A stretch of 42,351 nucleotides of DNA from Labyrinthula sp. Ha (taxonomy: Eukaryota > Sar > Bigyra > Labyrinthulida > Labyrinthulaceae), in NCBI GenBank assembly GCA_015227615.1, contig JAALGZ010000103.1:1-42351 (forward strand), written 5' to 3'. A program made the translations under genes and the position numbers. The notes below the pieces were generated by a model. That model made no database searches. It was given only the letters and a program-made list of their open reading frames with translations, and was not told the origin of the DNA. Of the stretch, positions 8,329-19,500 are shown piece after piece (the stretch's first letter is position 1; every line of letters starts with the position of its first letter).

Positions 8329-11300
8329 GTGGTACCTCCTAAGTCAGAACAGAAAGAGACAGTCGGACCAATGAAGGGCGTTCCCTCCGCCCCGTGGAGG
8401 GGTCCCGAAATTGAAATTTTCGGAGAAAAGCGTATTGCTTTACTGGACATAGGAGCCCATATTAATGCAATCAGTACAGACTATTTCAATCAACGCTTTA
8501 AAAGGTTTGAGAACCTTCAAGAATATGATTCTACAGCTCAAAATGCGGACGGCAGTACAATTAAGGCTTATGGTAAAATCAGTATACCCATTGTCGTTGC
8601 TGGTTACGCAAAGATGGTGGAATTTTAAATCTTAGACGGTCTACAAGTCGACATTATTCTTGGTATGGGTGCTGCAAGAAATACATTCATTGACTTAGAA
8701 CGCAATATATGGTGTTTGGATGGTGGTATTGAAATTCCGTTAGTAGAAGTATCTTCGGGGAACCAAAATCTTAATGTGGTATCGGAATATCATCATTCTA
8801 GCGTTACCCAATCCTTATTTTATATTAACGATTATGCAGAAAATGCACCATATCAGTGGAATAAGTTGAAACACGACAACAATAACGAAGTAGATATTGA
8901 TAAAATCTTTGAAGAATTGGACTTGGACATCTAACAAAGGATTAAAAAAGCAAAAGATGTATATCAAATAAAGTTAACTAACAAACAAGCCATATTAATC
9001 AAGTCTATAGTAAGAAAACACCCGAAACTTTTCTCGGAATTTAGAGGCGGAGCATTGAAAGTGAAGCCTTTGGAGATCATTATAAACCAGGACCCGAACT
9101 TAATCAAAGGGAAAATATCAAAGGCGAAACCTTTGAGCTTCAAAGAAATGGAAATTATTAAAGACTGGATCAACAAGGGATTAAAAGAAGGTTATTTAGA
9201 ACCTTCTCAATCCCAGTTTAGAAGCAGCATTTTCCCTGTTGCTAAACCCTCGTCCACTAACAAAGATGGTTCAGAAAAAAAGAATTGGAGGATCGTTACC
9301 CCATTCTTTAATGTAAACAAATACCTAAATGTTAGTGGAAAGGGACTTCCTTCTCTCAATGACATCAAAGGAGCTTTAGCAAATTCAAAACTTTATTCTA
9401 CTTTAGACTTAAGAGAGTCTTTTTTTCAAATACCCATTGCAAAAAAGTCCAGAGAAATACTGGCCTTCGGAAGCTCAGGCACGCCGTAATTACAATACAC
9501 GACTTTACCAAAGGGCTTAAGCATATCTACTAGCTTATTACAAAGAACACTTGTAGAGTTACTGATGGCTGAATACATGCAGTTTTGCATCATTTACTGT
9601 GACGACATTCTGGTGTTTACGAACTCTTATGATGAAAATGAACGCATGGAATAACTAAACACAGTTTTGAGAAAATTAAATGACGCAGACGCGCATATAA
9701 AGGTATCTAAGCTGGAAATCTGCAAAAGAAAAGTGAAGTTTTTAGGGATGTCTCTCAGCGCAGATGGCTGGAACATCGAAAAGAAATTTACTGAAGCGAT
9801 TTCTAAAGCGCCACGCCTAGCGAGCAGAAAATCCTTGAAGGGCTTTCTTGGGCTGGCGAACTGGCAAAGAAATTTCATTCCCAACTTCAGCAAAGAAGTT
9901 TATCCGTTACAAAAGTTACTAAAAAAAGAATTCATGAATATACAATTTTCAAAATTATGGACACAAGAACAAGAAGCAACATTTACAAGAATAAAGAAAC
10001 TATTAGTTGAAGCAGCGGGTTTATTACACCCAGACTTTAATAAAGAATTTAACATCATGACGGATAGCAGCGACTATGCTATCGGCGGAATTTTATTTCA
10101 AAATGGCGGGAAAAGAAAAGTAAGAGTATTGGGATATTTCTCCAAGACGTTAAAGCCAACTCAGCAAAAATACAGCATTGTAGAAAAAGAAGCCCTCGGT
10201 GTAATAAGGAGCTTAGAGGTTTTCAGACCCATAATTTTCGGTCTCAAGATCACTGTGTTTATAGATCAAAAAGCACTAGTTAGTCTGCTTTTCAAAGACT
10301 CGTCTACAAAATACGCTCGCTACAGAGAGATACTAGGAGGTTACGACGTCACACTGAAATATGTTGAAGGAGATAAAAACAAGAGTGACTGGCTGAGTCA
10401 TTTTTCTACAGGCTTAAAGCTGAAAATAAATATCAATAAACAGTTCAGTCCGAAGGATTGGTCCGAGGCAGTGTTTAACTCGGAATCCTTCGTCATTAGT
10501 ATGCTAAAAGAAACTGACATTCAACGAGAGAATACAGTTGGTGAAGATACATTTTATAAAGAAGCGATAAAGGCCATTAACAATGAGCTTCCATCATTCA
10601 AAGTGGATAACAAGAAGTACACTACGTCGGATTTTAAGTTTGAAAATACAATTCTAAGATATCTTGGTCGCATTTATGTTCCGGTCGTAGTCAGAAATAA
10701 GCTGATATAAAAGTTTCACAATGAAGCGAAGGACACAGTGCATCAAGGAATTAGTAATACGACATACATCATAAAGAAGTTTTACTTTTGGCCCAAGATG
10801 GGAAGATTTATCGCAAACATAATAAATGGATGCAACGTGTGTAAAATTGGAAAAAATTTGAAAATGAAAGTGACCCCTTCAGTGATTAAAGAACATGACA
10901 CATTGCCGTTCGAATTCATACATTTAGACCTCTACGGATTTGGTACTTTGGACATACATAACATGTACCAAGGAGCCATGGCCATAGTGGATTCAGCAAC
11001 AGGTTTTACTATGTATATTCCAATGAAGAGTAAAGGCTCGAATGAAGTTATAGAAGCATTACTAAATAAGTGGTTCATCATATTCGGATTTCCTAGCAAA
11101 ATAAGAACAGATCAAGAAAAATGTTTTATGAGTCATGAGTTCAAAGAGTTTGCCAGAAAATTTAACTTCGATCATTCAGTTAGTGGTATTTATGATCACG
11201 CTCAAAACGGAGTAGCAGAGAGATCTTTGAAATATCTAGGTGTGCAATTGAGATGTATGAAACTGATGGATAAAGAGAATAAACTCAATTGGCCTAAGCT

Positions 11301-11709
11301 GTTAAGAATAGTTACAACAAGAAAAAATGCCGCATTCAGTAAAGCTTGCAAGGATACTCCATACCACGCGGTATTTGGAGTAGATTGGAGATATGAACTG
11401 GGCTTAAAAGAAAATATTTTAAACAACGATGAAAAACGACTAGCTGAAAAATTAAAGGAAAAGGAACTAGAAGATAGAAGAGTTGCAGCAGATACAGCAT
11501 GGAAAGCAAGTAAGAAGAAGACAGAAACTCCGATCATTCCGGGAACCTTAGTCTGGTGGTTGAACCCCACCCTGAGGAAATTCGACTCGGATGTAACGAT
11601 CTGGAGAGTAGTTAAAGTTGTGGGAAGTAATCTATATGAAGTAAAAAGCCTAGAGAATGATGATACAGTTAAAGTCTCTGGAAGAAACTTAGTGCCCCTG
11701 GTGATGTAA
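8329..11709 (+). pseudogene. pol: Gypsy-A pol (protease, RT, RNase H, integrase), broken
   Basis: Domains in order, rounded. Aspartic protease near 8.4 kb (LLDIGAHINAIS). Reverse transcriptase about 9.1-9.9 kb, with FFQIPIAKKSRE, LPKGL and a YCDD active-site motif in place of the common YLDD/YVDD. RNase H about 10.0-10.4 kb (IMTDSSDYAIGGIL and VEKEALGVIRSLEVFRP). Integrase about 10.7-11.7 kb, with an H...H...C-x2-C zinc region ending CNVC, the core D (HLDLYGFG), D (IRTDQEKCF) and E (NGVAERSLKYLG), and a C-terminal VWWLNP...W.VVKVVG.NLYEV module. The order is that of Ty3/gypsy. There are about four breaks. Confidence 0.85.
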
Positions 11710-11725
11710 GGAGCTGGTGTGGGGC

Positions 11726-11963
11726 TGTTATATCTCCTATGTTTCACCTCCTTAGGCACTTCTTGGGAAGGTACTATTTATATTATTTATATCCGTGGGT
11801 GGGTAATTAGTTACCTTAGTTTTTTGTGAATACCTTTCTAAAACAAAAGCATTATTGCAGAGCACGAACGAAGAGAGTTATCTTTAAGTTCTAAATAAGT
11901 GGTAGTTAAACTTTTCTGCAATCCCCTTAGCTGATTGTTCTCCATCGACCTTTGAATACAACA
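11726..11963 (+). repeat. 3' LTR of gypsy-A
   Basis: 238 bp, same length and ends as the 5' LTR. It starts 16 bases after the end of the integrase frame. The preceding bases are purine-rich (GTAAGGAGCTGGTGTGGGG), a plausible polypurine tract. Confidence 0.9.
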
Positions 11964-11968
11964 TTAAC
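11964..11968. repeat. Target-site duplication of gypsy-A, right
   Basis: TTAAC immediately after the 3' LTR, identical to 6102-6106. Confidence 0.85.
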
Positions 11969-13517
11969 TTTACACGTCACTAAGTTCATGATACTATTGT
12001 AGAGCAATACCAAAAATATATATAAAAACAGTTATAACCTCTAAACTCTTTTCTCTTATTATCAACCACTTTCACCTTTCAGAAATATCTCTTCTCTCAA
12101 TATATTCTAAAGTCTCTCAAGTATCAATAACTAATGATCTGTTTCCTACGTAAACTTTATATAAATATATATTCTTTTTTATGTTTAATCTCTTAGCCTG
12201 GTAGAAAAAGTTTATACTTTAGAGTTTTCTTATAATTTAGTATATTTGCACAGAATAATATTTTCAAACCGTACAGTTAAACCAACTAACCTATAAGAAT
12301 CAACTATTAATATCAACAAAACTTCTTATAAAAACCTTTTTACTCCAATTAATTATAAGTCCCGTTAGAACTCAAGTTACCCAACATTAGTACTATTGTC
12401 GGTAAATTTTTCTGATATTATTATTTTTCCCATTAATTCTTTCATGTATACCTAGCACAATATCAAATAGTCTTAAACAATCATAATGCTTGGAAATGTG
12501 AAATATGGTTCCATCAACAAATAGATTTCCTCTTAAAGTCGATTTTATTCCATGTAAACTCAATAATCATTAAACTACAATATCTATTACAATGATCAAT
12601 AAACATATAAGAAGAAAAATATTGAATTCAATTAGCACCATTCTAATATATGTATTTAATATGAAGAGATAAATATAAGCTGTCCAAGATTTTTTTGGTT
12701 TTACCTTTAAGGAAGATAAAATATATATAGTCGGTGGTCTTTGTTTTTTTCTCACGAAGGAAGACATTAACAACTAAAATGGAAAAATAAAACTTTCCAT
12801 ATATCCAAGTAAAAACAAGCAATATACATTTCACTTTTTCATCAATGTACGGGAGACAATGAGAAAGATCCGGTTCAAGACCGTTCGGGTGATTGCGATA
12901 GAAGGGATACTTAAACTGGAAAATAAGAAACAGTCTCTAATTTTATATATAACTAATAGGCTGTCACAATATTAATTTCAATGCCACATCTAAAGAAGGA
13001 ATTATTTTTTTTTCTTTTGAATAATATTTTTGAGTAAGTTTGATTTTTTGGAAAGTTGTTTTAGCTATCTGCGACGTTTCAACATATTGACATTGCAGTT
13101 TGGACATGGTTCTCAACTTGTAGAAACGTATCGTAAACATTACTGCTAATAACAAACATGCCACGAATATGTGTGGTTAATGTATAATATAGTTATAACA
13201 CTGGCTTTTCATTATATATTTGATAAAATATTTGATAAAATATTGACATATTTAGGCTTTAACACCAAATTAACAAGATCTCAGAAATATTATACTAGAA
13301 AATAGACTTAAATCCTAATACAGTTAATACTAAGAAGAACAAAAAGTCTTAGTTTAGACAAGAAACAAGAAGGAGAAAACGTAGATAATACCTTTAAGTT
13401 GAATTTTATTCTAAGAGTAACTGAACTTTAGTTGTTATACACTATTTTGTTTCGTGTATTTAATCTTTAAAGAAATCAAATGAAAAACAATCTAAAAAAA
13501 TAAATTTCATCTTAACT
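11969..13517. other. Gene-free AT-rich stretch
   Basis: About 1.55 kb of strongly AT-rich sequence between gypsy-A and the MsrB-like gene. Only short chance frames are present. A mildly GC-richer patch near 12860-12900 was checked for a tRNA and did not fold as one. No repeat ends were seen. Confidence 0.5.
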
Positions 13518-14057
13518 TTAAAGTTCAGATTTTCCTCTTCCAGATGTAGAGTTTGCTTGTACTCCATCTTCTGGCAATCCAGCAACGCAGCATAAATTAA
13601 TACAATATCTATTTCCCTTTGAGTCAGGTAAATTATGTCCTAAATGCGTTCCATCAATACTTACAGTTTCTCCATCTTCCAAAACTCTAACAAATTCCCA
13701 ATTTACCTCTTCATCTCTAAAACTTGGCCATCCATGTTTTTTTGACTCTTCCAAGAATTCGTCAAACGATCTCCCAATGGGTGCAGTATACAACAATTTT
13801 CCTGTTACAGAATCGTAGTACTCAATTGGACCTTTATCCTTGACATCTTTATGCCATTCAGTTGTCATAAATGTTCCTGCAGCCTCTGCAAAATGCCTGT
13901 TGAAACAACAAATTTTATCCGCTTCTTCTCTGTCCACTTTCCACCGGAGATTCTGCTGAACTGCCTTCGCTGTTGTTCCATGCCCTTTTTGACTCATCAA
14001 AGCTTCAGTTCCCATCACAACAGGTGGTCCAAACTTTTTATTTCTGAAAAGGTTCAT
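13518..14057 (-). CDS. MsrB-like methionine-R-sulfoxide reductase domain protein
   Basis: 179 residues, starting at ATG 14055-14057. The C-terminal half carries MsrB-fold signatures: HGWPSF (108-113), THLGHNLPD (137-145) and NRYCIN (149-154). In MsrB enzymes the Cys of the last motif (here Cys152) attacks methionine-R-sulfoxide. The two CxxC zinc motifs of classical MsrB are absent, and the domain carries an N-terminal extension with KICCFNRHFAE (about 48-58); one of its Cys pair could act in resolution (inference). I recall similar zinc-less proteins in algae and other microbes, but could not check this. Codons look less AT-biased than in the SulP gene next door, which may point to transfer or to stronger selection. 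It is divergent from SulP across a 222-bp intergenic region. Confidence 0.75.
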   Translation of the reverse strand: MNLFRNKKFGPPVVMGTEALMSQKGHGTTAKAVQQNLRWKVDREEADKICCFNRHFAEAAGTFMTTEWHKDVKDKGPIEYYDSVTGKLLYTAPIGRSFDEFLEESKKHGWPSFRDEEVNWEFVRVLEDGETVSIDGTHLGHNLPDSKGNRYCINLCCVAGLPEDGVQANSTSGRGKSEL

Positions 14058-14156
14058 TTTTAAAAGTAAACTGAGAAGGAAGAGTGTTTTCTTTATGGTT
14101 TATTCAGATGAAACTTTATTCGACTAAAATCTTTTTTCAATTCAATCTCTTGTCTG

Positions 14157-14183
14157 TTTGATTGGGCCATATGGCCAATCAAA
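14157..14183. promoter_or_regulatory. Near-perfect palindrome midway in the MsrB/SulP divergent promoter
   Basis: A 27-bp sequence with arms TTTGATTG and CAATCAAA around GGCCATATGGCC, symmetric except for one extra G. It contains ATTGG and CCAAT, i.e. CCAAT boxes facing both ways. It lies 99 bp from the MsrB ATG and 96 bp from the SulP ATG, so it sits almost exactly at the midpoint. It may be a shared operator or two-way promoter element. A decayed transposon end cannot be excluded. Confidence 0.5.
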
Positions 14184-14279
14184 TATAATTATTACCACAG
14201 TATGGCATTACCAAGACACTAGTTTGTAAATTTTAGAACAACGAAAACACTCGATTCAAAGGAGCGTCCATTGAGAATT

Positions 14280-15581
14280 ATGAACCCCTCGGAAGATGAA
14301 TACGTATATACACCTACCAAATCAAATATAAATAATATAATATCAGGCATAACTGTTGGACTTTTAGCTATTCCACAGTCTGTTTCATACGCAACAATAG
14401 CAGGAATTCCTCCAATCTACGGACTGTACTCCGATATTCAACTTCTATATCCTTTATTTGGAAGTTCTTCTCTTATTATTGTTGGACCAGTTGCCGTCAT
14501 GTCATTACTTACTCAACAAACTCTCGATCTATCTTCTTCTGAACTTTCTGCAGATGAGAAAGCAGAAGTTGCAAGATTTTTCTGTTTGCTTGTTTGTTTT
14601 CTCCACATAATATTTTTAAAAACATATGTTTATTCAAAACTTGATAAATTACTTTCAAAGACTGTGATTAAAGGTTTCGTTTTTTCAGCTGGTGTTACAA
14701 TTGCTTCAACTCAACTTTCTAATTTATTTGGTTTAAGAATGAGAAAAACATCAAATTTATTTGAACAAATTATTCAAATACTTTCGGAATTAATGAAAGG
14801 AAAGTTTTCTAAAATAATAACTGTTACTTCAATTCTAGCTTTATTTTTGCTTTTTTTTATAAAAAGTGAAAAAACTCCAAAATCTGTTAGAAATCTTGGT
14901 CCTTTAATACTTCTTTCTATAAACTTTTTCTTTGATTTTATATTTTATTTAACAAATATAAATGAAAAATATTTACCAAGAATTGGAAATATTCCTGCTG
15001 GATTACCTTCGTTACATTTTATTCCAAACTTAGATATTCTTCAAAAGTTTTTTAGTTTCAACTTTATTGATCTCTTTCATATTTTAATTAATTTATCTAT
15101 TATGACTCTTCTTGGATTTGCTGAAGGAATTACTATTGCAAAATCTGTTGACAAAAATGTAGATCAAGGAAGTGAAGCAAAAGCATTAGCAGCTTGTAAT
15201 TTTCAAACTTATATTTTTGGTGGATATCCAATAACTGGATCTTTTTCTCGAACAGCTGTAAATAAAGATAGTGGTGCAAATTCTCAACTTTCTTCTATTA
15301 TTTCTTCTATTCTAGTTTGTTTTGTTCTTCTTTTTGGATCAACCTTTGTTTCTCTTATGTCTAAAAATTTTGTATCTGCAATAGTTTTCACAGCTATTTT
15401 AAAAGTTATTAAATTAGACAAGTTTGAAACTAATGTAGATATATTTGTTTTTATTTCTACTATTCTATTTTCTTTATTTTTTGGTTTAGCTTTTGGAATT
15501 AGTTTTGGTTGTTTAATTGAATTCTTGCTACTTAAAATAAAAAACTCTAGAAATGAATTAAGAATAAGACTCTTAGGTTGA
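14280..15581 (+). CDS. SulP (SLC26-like) anion transporter lacking a STAS domain
   Basis: 433 residues from the first ATG; an upstream in-frame TTG exists but is not a likely start. It shows the SulP N-terminal signature at about 23-51 (GITVGLLAIPQSVSYATIAG followed by IPPIYGLYS), then VGPVAVMSLL (68-77). A later family block is GYPITGSFSRTAVNKDSGA (about 315-333). Hydrophobic segments recur along the whole protein, as expected for the multi-helix SulP transport core. The protein ends shortly after the last helix (KIKNSRNELRIRLLG), so the usual C-terminal STAS domain is missing. Family members move sulfate, bicarbonate, oxalate or related anions; the substrate here is unknown. It converges on the next gene with 29 bp between stop codons and diverges from the MsrB-like gene. 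Confidence 0.85.
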   Translation: MNPSEDEYVYTPTKSNINNIISGITVGLLAIPQSVSYATIAGIPPIYGLYSDIQLLYPLFGSSSLIIVGPVAVMSLLTQQTLDLSSSELSADEKAEVARFFCLLVCFLHIIFLKTYVYSKLDKLLSKTVIKGFVFSAGVTIASTQLSNLFGLRMRKTSNLFEQIIQILSELMKGKFSKIITVTSILALFLLFFIKSEKTPKSVRNLGPLILLSINFFFDFIFYLTNINEKYLPRIGNIPAGLPSLHFIPNLDILQKFFSFNFIDLFHILINLSIMTLLGFAEGITIAKSVDKNVDQGSEAKALAACNFQTYIFGGYPITGSFSRTAVNKDSGANSQLSSIISSILVCFVLLFGSTFVSLMSKNFVSAIVFTAILKVIKLDKFETNVDIFVFISTILFSLFFGLAFGISFGCLIEFLLLKIKNSRNELRIRLLG

Positions 15582-15610
15582 AAATAAGAATTAAATGTTA
15601 TTATTAGAGT

Positions 15611-16633
15611 TTAAAATTTAGTAATTACATTTTCAGCGCCTTTAAAAACTCTATCAAGCACTTTCAATCTCCAAAATCTTTTACGCACTAAGCCTTTTTC
15701 TGGTATGGAATGCATTTTAATTTGTGTTCCACCTGCTAAATAATTTCTTTCCAAGAAAACAGTATGAATAAACAGTAAAGCAGAAAAACTATTATTTAGA
15801 CTTGGTAGAATTATTTCCATAACACAATCTTCATTTCTGTTTGTGATAAAACTACTCAGAAGTGGCAAAAAAACTATATTTTCTTCGTTAAGATATTTTG
15901 TATTGAGTGAAAATTTTAATAAATTATATCTTAGATTAGATTCTTTCAGTGCATAAAATATTTTAATTGATTCACAATTTGGTTTTTCATAAACAATATT
16001 TAACTCAGTTAAGTTCAGTTTATAAGTTGAAAATTTCAGAGATTTAAACATTGGAAATAAAATATTATTAAAATCTGCATCCAGTTTTTTCAAAAACTGT
16101 TCTTTCTTATCAAAGAACTGTCGAATATAGAAAAAACCTGTATCAAACTCAACTTTTTTCATTTTAAGTTCTTTAATTTTCACATATTTTTGAAAGTTTT
16201 TAAACAAATATTTATTATTTTTTCCATCTTGAAGTTTCAAAAGATTTACAGCTGTTTCTTTTTCCAAATTTCGTATTGACAAAAATAGTTCTTTCATAAG
16301 TTCTTCAGTAATTTTAACTGATTGGATTCTTAAATCTCTCAAATTAATATTAGAAACCAAAACTTTCAGAACATTAATATCTTTTTTACTCAACATATCA
16401 ATATTTTCAAGAGATAACTTTGAAAACGAGACGCTATCTAAATTTGTCCAAGTATCATCTGAAATTGGGGCTTCCCCAGTTTTTAAGCTAGCCCGCATAA
16501 TTGAAAGCTTGTCCGTATCAGGATAGATATACGTTAACAACAATGTAGCCATTAATTTTGCTTCTTCCGCTGTGAAATGCACAGAATCATCCGTTCGTTT
16601 TTTTAGAAAGTTTTGGCGCAGTTTTCTTAACAT
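15611..16633 (-). CDS. Unrecognised 340-residue protein, LRR-like in texture
   Basis: An intact 340-residue frame from ATG 16631-16633. It has a basic N-terminus (MLRKLRQNFLKKR), no signal peptide and no clear membrane segment. The body is rich in Leu, Ile, Asn and Lys with spaced stretches such as LSKKDINVLKVLVSNINLRD and LKFSTYKLNLTELNIVYE. This loosely recalls leucine-rich repeat proteins of reduced fungal parasites, but no exact LRR period can be stated. The C-terminus is basic. It is convergent with SulP and close to it. The open frame in an AT-rich region and the tight spacing support a real gene. Function unknown. Confidence 0.65.
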   Translation of the reverse strand: MLRKLRQNFLKKRTDDSVHFTAEEAKLMATLLLTYIYPDTDKLSIMRASLKTGEAPISDDTWTNLDSVSFSKLSLENIDMLSKKDINVLKVLVSNINLRDLRIQSVKITEELMKELFLSIRNLEKETAVNLLKLQDGKNNKYLFKNFQKYVKIKELKMKKVEFDTGFFYIRQFFDKKEQFLKKLDADFNNILFPMFKSLKFSTYKLNLTELNIVYEKPNCESIKIFYALKESNLRYNLLKFSLNTKYLNEENIVFLPLLSSFITNRNEDCVMEIILPSLNNSFSALLFIHTVFLERNYLAGGTQIKMHSIPEKGLVRKRFWRLKVLDRVFKGAENVITKF

Positions 16634-19500
16634 TTCTTTTCATGTAATCTACAGTAATGCAATATTGAAGTCAAAACATATTAAAAAGAAAAATATGGTA
16701 GACTAAAAGGTTAAATAGAGGTCTTATTTCACAAGTTTGAAAAAGGTAAATGATAAAAATATTAAATTTAATACACATAGTTTTTATTGAATCGATATTT
16801 CATTTTATTTGGTTTTCTTCTGTTTTGCTTTGAAGTCGATTTCCATTTTCGAAATTCCTTGCTAGTATAAACAGAGTACTCAAAAAATCAGAGATACTAG
16901 ATATTTATACTAGTCATTTCTAATATCAATATTGTATTTTTACATTAAAAAAACCTTCATTGGAAAAAAACAATTTAGGGTCAGTTTTTACTGCTTCAAA
17001 AAACGATATTGAATAGTAATGTAAATTCTCCTTCAAACAAGTTTTCTCAGCACATAGGTTTTCGACAAACGATTCCACACTACAATTTAAGTAAATATTA
17101 ACTCTTCAAATAAAATATTTTTTTTGTGTATTTGCTATAGCTTTGAAACCGTGTAACCATTTTTTCAAAGAATGAACCAACCCTTTCAAATGGCTTTCCT
17201 GTGTCTTCAAGTAATTTTACACAAGATAAATAGCTTCAAAAACATATGCTTTATCTAAGGTTAATTAAAATAATATTTGTACTTTCTCCTTCTGAAACTT
17301 TTTTTTGATTTTCTTCAGCTATTAGAAAGCTTAATCCATGTTGAATGGAATTGTCCTTAAGTAGAGCCAAGTCGAAAGTTAACACAATTAGATGTTAGTA
17401 AAGTGTTTATTAGGAAAAAATGAAACACTTTAAAGTCCATGTTATGAACAATCACATTGAATATTTTTTACCTGTATTCTTATTGTTTGCTGAGGTATTG
17501 AAGAAGAGTTTTTCATTTCAAGGTTTATTTCAGTTTCCTTCCAGGAATCTAAAATATTTCATCCTAGTTTATGCTTTCTAACTAATTAATAACAGTGAAA
17601 ACACAAATTCTTGCGCTTGATATATTCCTGGTCTGTGGTTATTGCTTCCAGTCTTTTGTTTAGTTTACTTAATTCCGGACTAGTTGTTACTTGAATATTC
17701 TATATACGTACTCCAGGGTAATGCCATCAGGTGGTTTGTAAGAGTATTATATACTTTAGCGAAATTCATGTTTGTTTTTATACAGAGTAAAGTATATTAC
17801 CATACGCAAGAAAAAAAGAAAATACCCATTACGTTTAACAAAGCTTCTATTCATAAACTGATATCTTTAAACTTCTTGTTTTTGACACAATGGAATAGCT
17901 AACCGGGAATTACAGTTAAATGGAAACAACACACTGATAGGCTCTACAAGGAAGGGAATTTTATGGAATATTGAAGGAAGAAGAGAAGAATATTTCCACG
18001 AAGCCTTGAAATCATTCTTTTTTTTTAATTTAAGCTCTTATTATTGGTGGGCTCCCTTTTGGATTCAATCACGAAACATTACAGCTGTTTATAACGAGTA
18101 CGCATTTAGGGATCAAATCTTTTACCTCTAAAAAGTTATTTCTTTATGATAAATGATTTAAGATATAACTTTCGAAAAATTTATTATTTGAAATACGCAA
18201 TCGTTTCTACTATGTTTTTATGCCTCTTCCTAAATGTTTGTAAACTAACTACATAACAATACTCGTTGCAACTTTGAATAAAATGATTGAATTTGTCTTG
18301 TCTTAGAAGTAACCCTGCAAGTTGAATACCGCGAAGCTTAATCTTTTTTATTACGATGACAGTAAAATTACCTCTATGTTTCTAATAACATAAGAAATGT
18401 TGTTATTCTGAAATATATGCCACTGGGCTTTCCACTTTTAAGCTTTACTTAACCCGTAATATTAACTGATTCTTAGTAGACATTAACAAAGTGGCAGGTT
18501 GAAATGGTCTCATACATTGTCTTTGTATGTTGTTCTAGTTTTCTTTTGAAAAGATCATTGTGTTATAATTCTACATGTTGGGTCCAAGTTTACATGGGAA
18601 ATTTTCCACAGCTATCCAGTTAAACCCTTCAAGGTGTTATCTGAGTCTTACCAAGGCTTCAGCACTATTTAGACAATTTTAACATATTTCTTAGTGGTGT
18701 ATCAATATGAGGAGTTGTATTTCATTGATATGTAGTGATGTGATTGATTAGATATATAGAATATTATTGGATAAAGAATATGCCAGGATTGACCAAACTG
18801 AGTAATAACAACAGAAACCAGCAAAATATGAATAATAGAATAAGTATTCACCGGGTCGAGTAGAGGTCCTGTGAACCAAGATACAAGAAATTTATATTAA
18901 GCATTTAAAGTAAAAGGCACTAGTGAACCGACATTCTGAAGTAAAGAGTTCCAGATTGTTCCAGTAGATAACATTTTTTTTTCTTGTTATTAAGGTCATA
19001 TTAATTTTATTTGGTTCTTTTTCGTTTCTATGTTAACTCCATCCCTAAATCCTCTTTATTCAAGTACTCTCAACATCGACAGGGATGTAGCTTAATAGAT
19101 ATCGAAATCCTAGATATGCTATTCGTGATTATTACAGATACCGAAGTATTCTTCCAAAAGCAAATCTAATAGAATTTCGATGTACGTATAGTTATTTCTC
19201 TCTATGCAATACTCTGACTGGGTATATTTTCTCATCTTTGCTCTCGATAAAATACAATAAAATCTACATTTGCATTTCATTTTTTTTCTGGAAAATAAGG
19301 CTCTAAACTATTTGTTTTTGGATTCTCCATGAAGTTTACCTGTTGCTCAATTTGCAGCAATAATTGCAAGAGTCTGATAAAGCATTTACTCAAAAATATC
19401 AAGGTGATTTCAATGACGAGCTCTTACTTCAATTTATTTTTTCAAGATGTCAATGAAATCGCGCTGTTAAGAGCTTAGTTCATCATGATAGGTACTGCAA
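16634..19500. other. Gene-free stretch of about 2.9 kb
   Basis: AT-rich sequence with no frame I would defend. The longest plus frame (about 17684-17902, 72 codons) has no recognisable features. No LTR pair, terminal inverted repeat or RNA gene was seen. The right end may include the 5' region of the LINE. Confidence 0.45.

Larger units (their letters stand above)
6107..11963 (+). mobile_element. Gypsy-A: nearly full-length Ty3/gypsy-type (Tf1-like) LTR retrotransposon
   Basis: The element is 5857 bp long. It has 238-bp LTRs (6107-6344 and 11726-11963) that start TGTTATATCTCC and end AACA, and is flanked by TTAAC at 6102-6106 and 11964-11968. Order inside: self-priming site, gag (open), an unexplained spacer of about 770 bp, then pol with protease, reverse transcriptase, RNase H and integrase. 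Integrase after RNase H places it in Ty3/gypsy. The gag frame looks whole; pol has about four breaks. My hand count gives about 13 differences between the LTRs (near 5.5 percent), so it is moderately old but younger than copia-C, -D and -E. Confidence 0.9.

Noticed and set aside
11202-11759. 185-codon minus-strand frame opposite the gypsy-A integrase
   Set aside because: It is a shadow of the integrase coding frame. The composition is that of an antisense frame, and the integrase motifs lie on the plus strand.
12860-12900. tRNA-like GGTTCAAGACC stretch
   Set aside because: It resembles a T-arm, but the flanks do not form an acceptor stem or anticodon arm.
14271-14279. Upstream TTG as start of the SulP gene
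   Set aside because: TTG starts are not expected in a eukaryotic nuclear gene, and an ATG three codons later in the same frame gives a normal N-terminus.
17684-17902. 72-codon plus frame in the gene-free stretch
   Set aside because: Short, AT-driven composition, and no homology or context supporting a gene.
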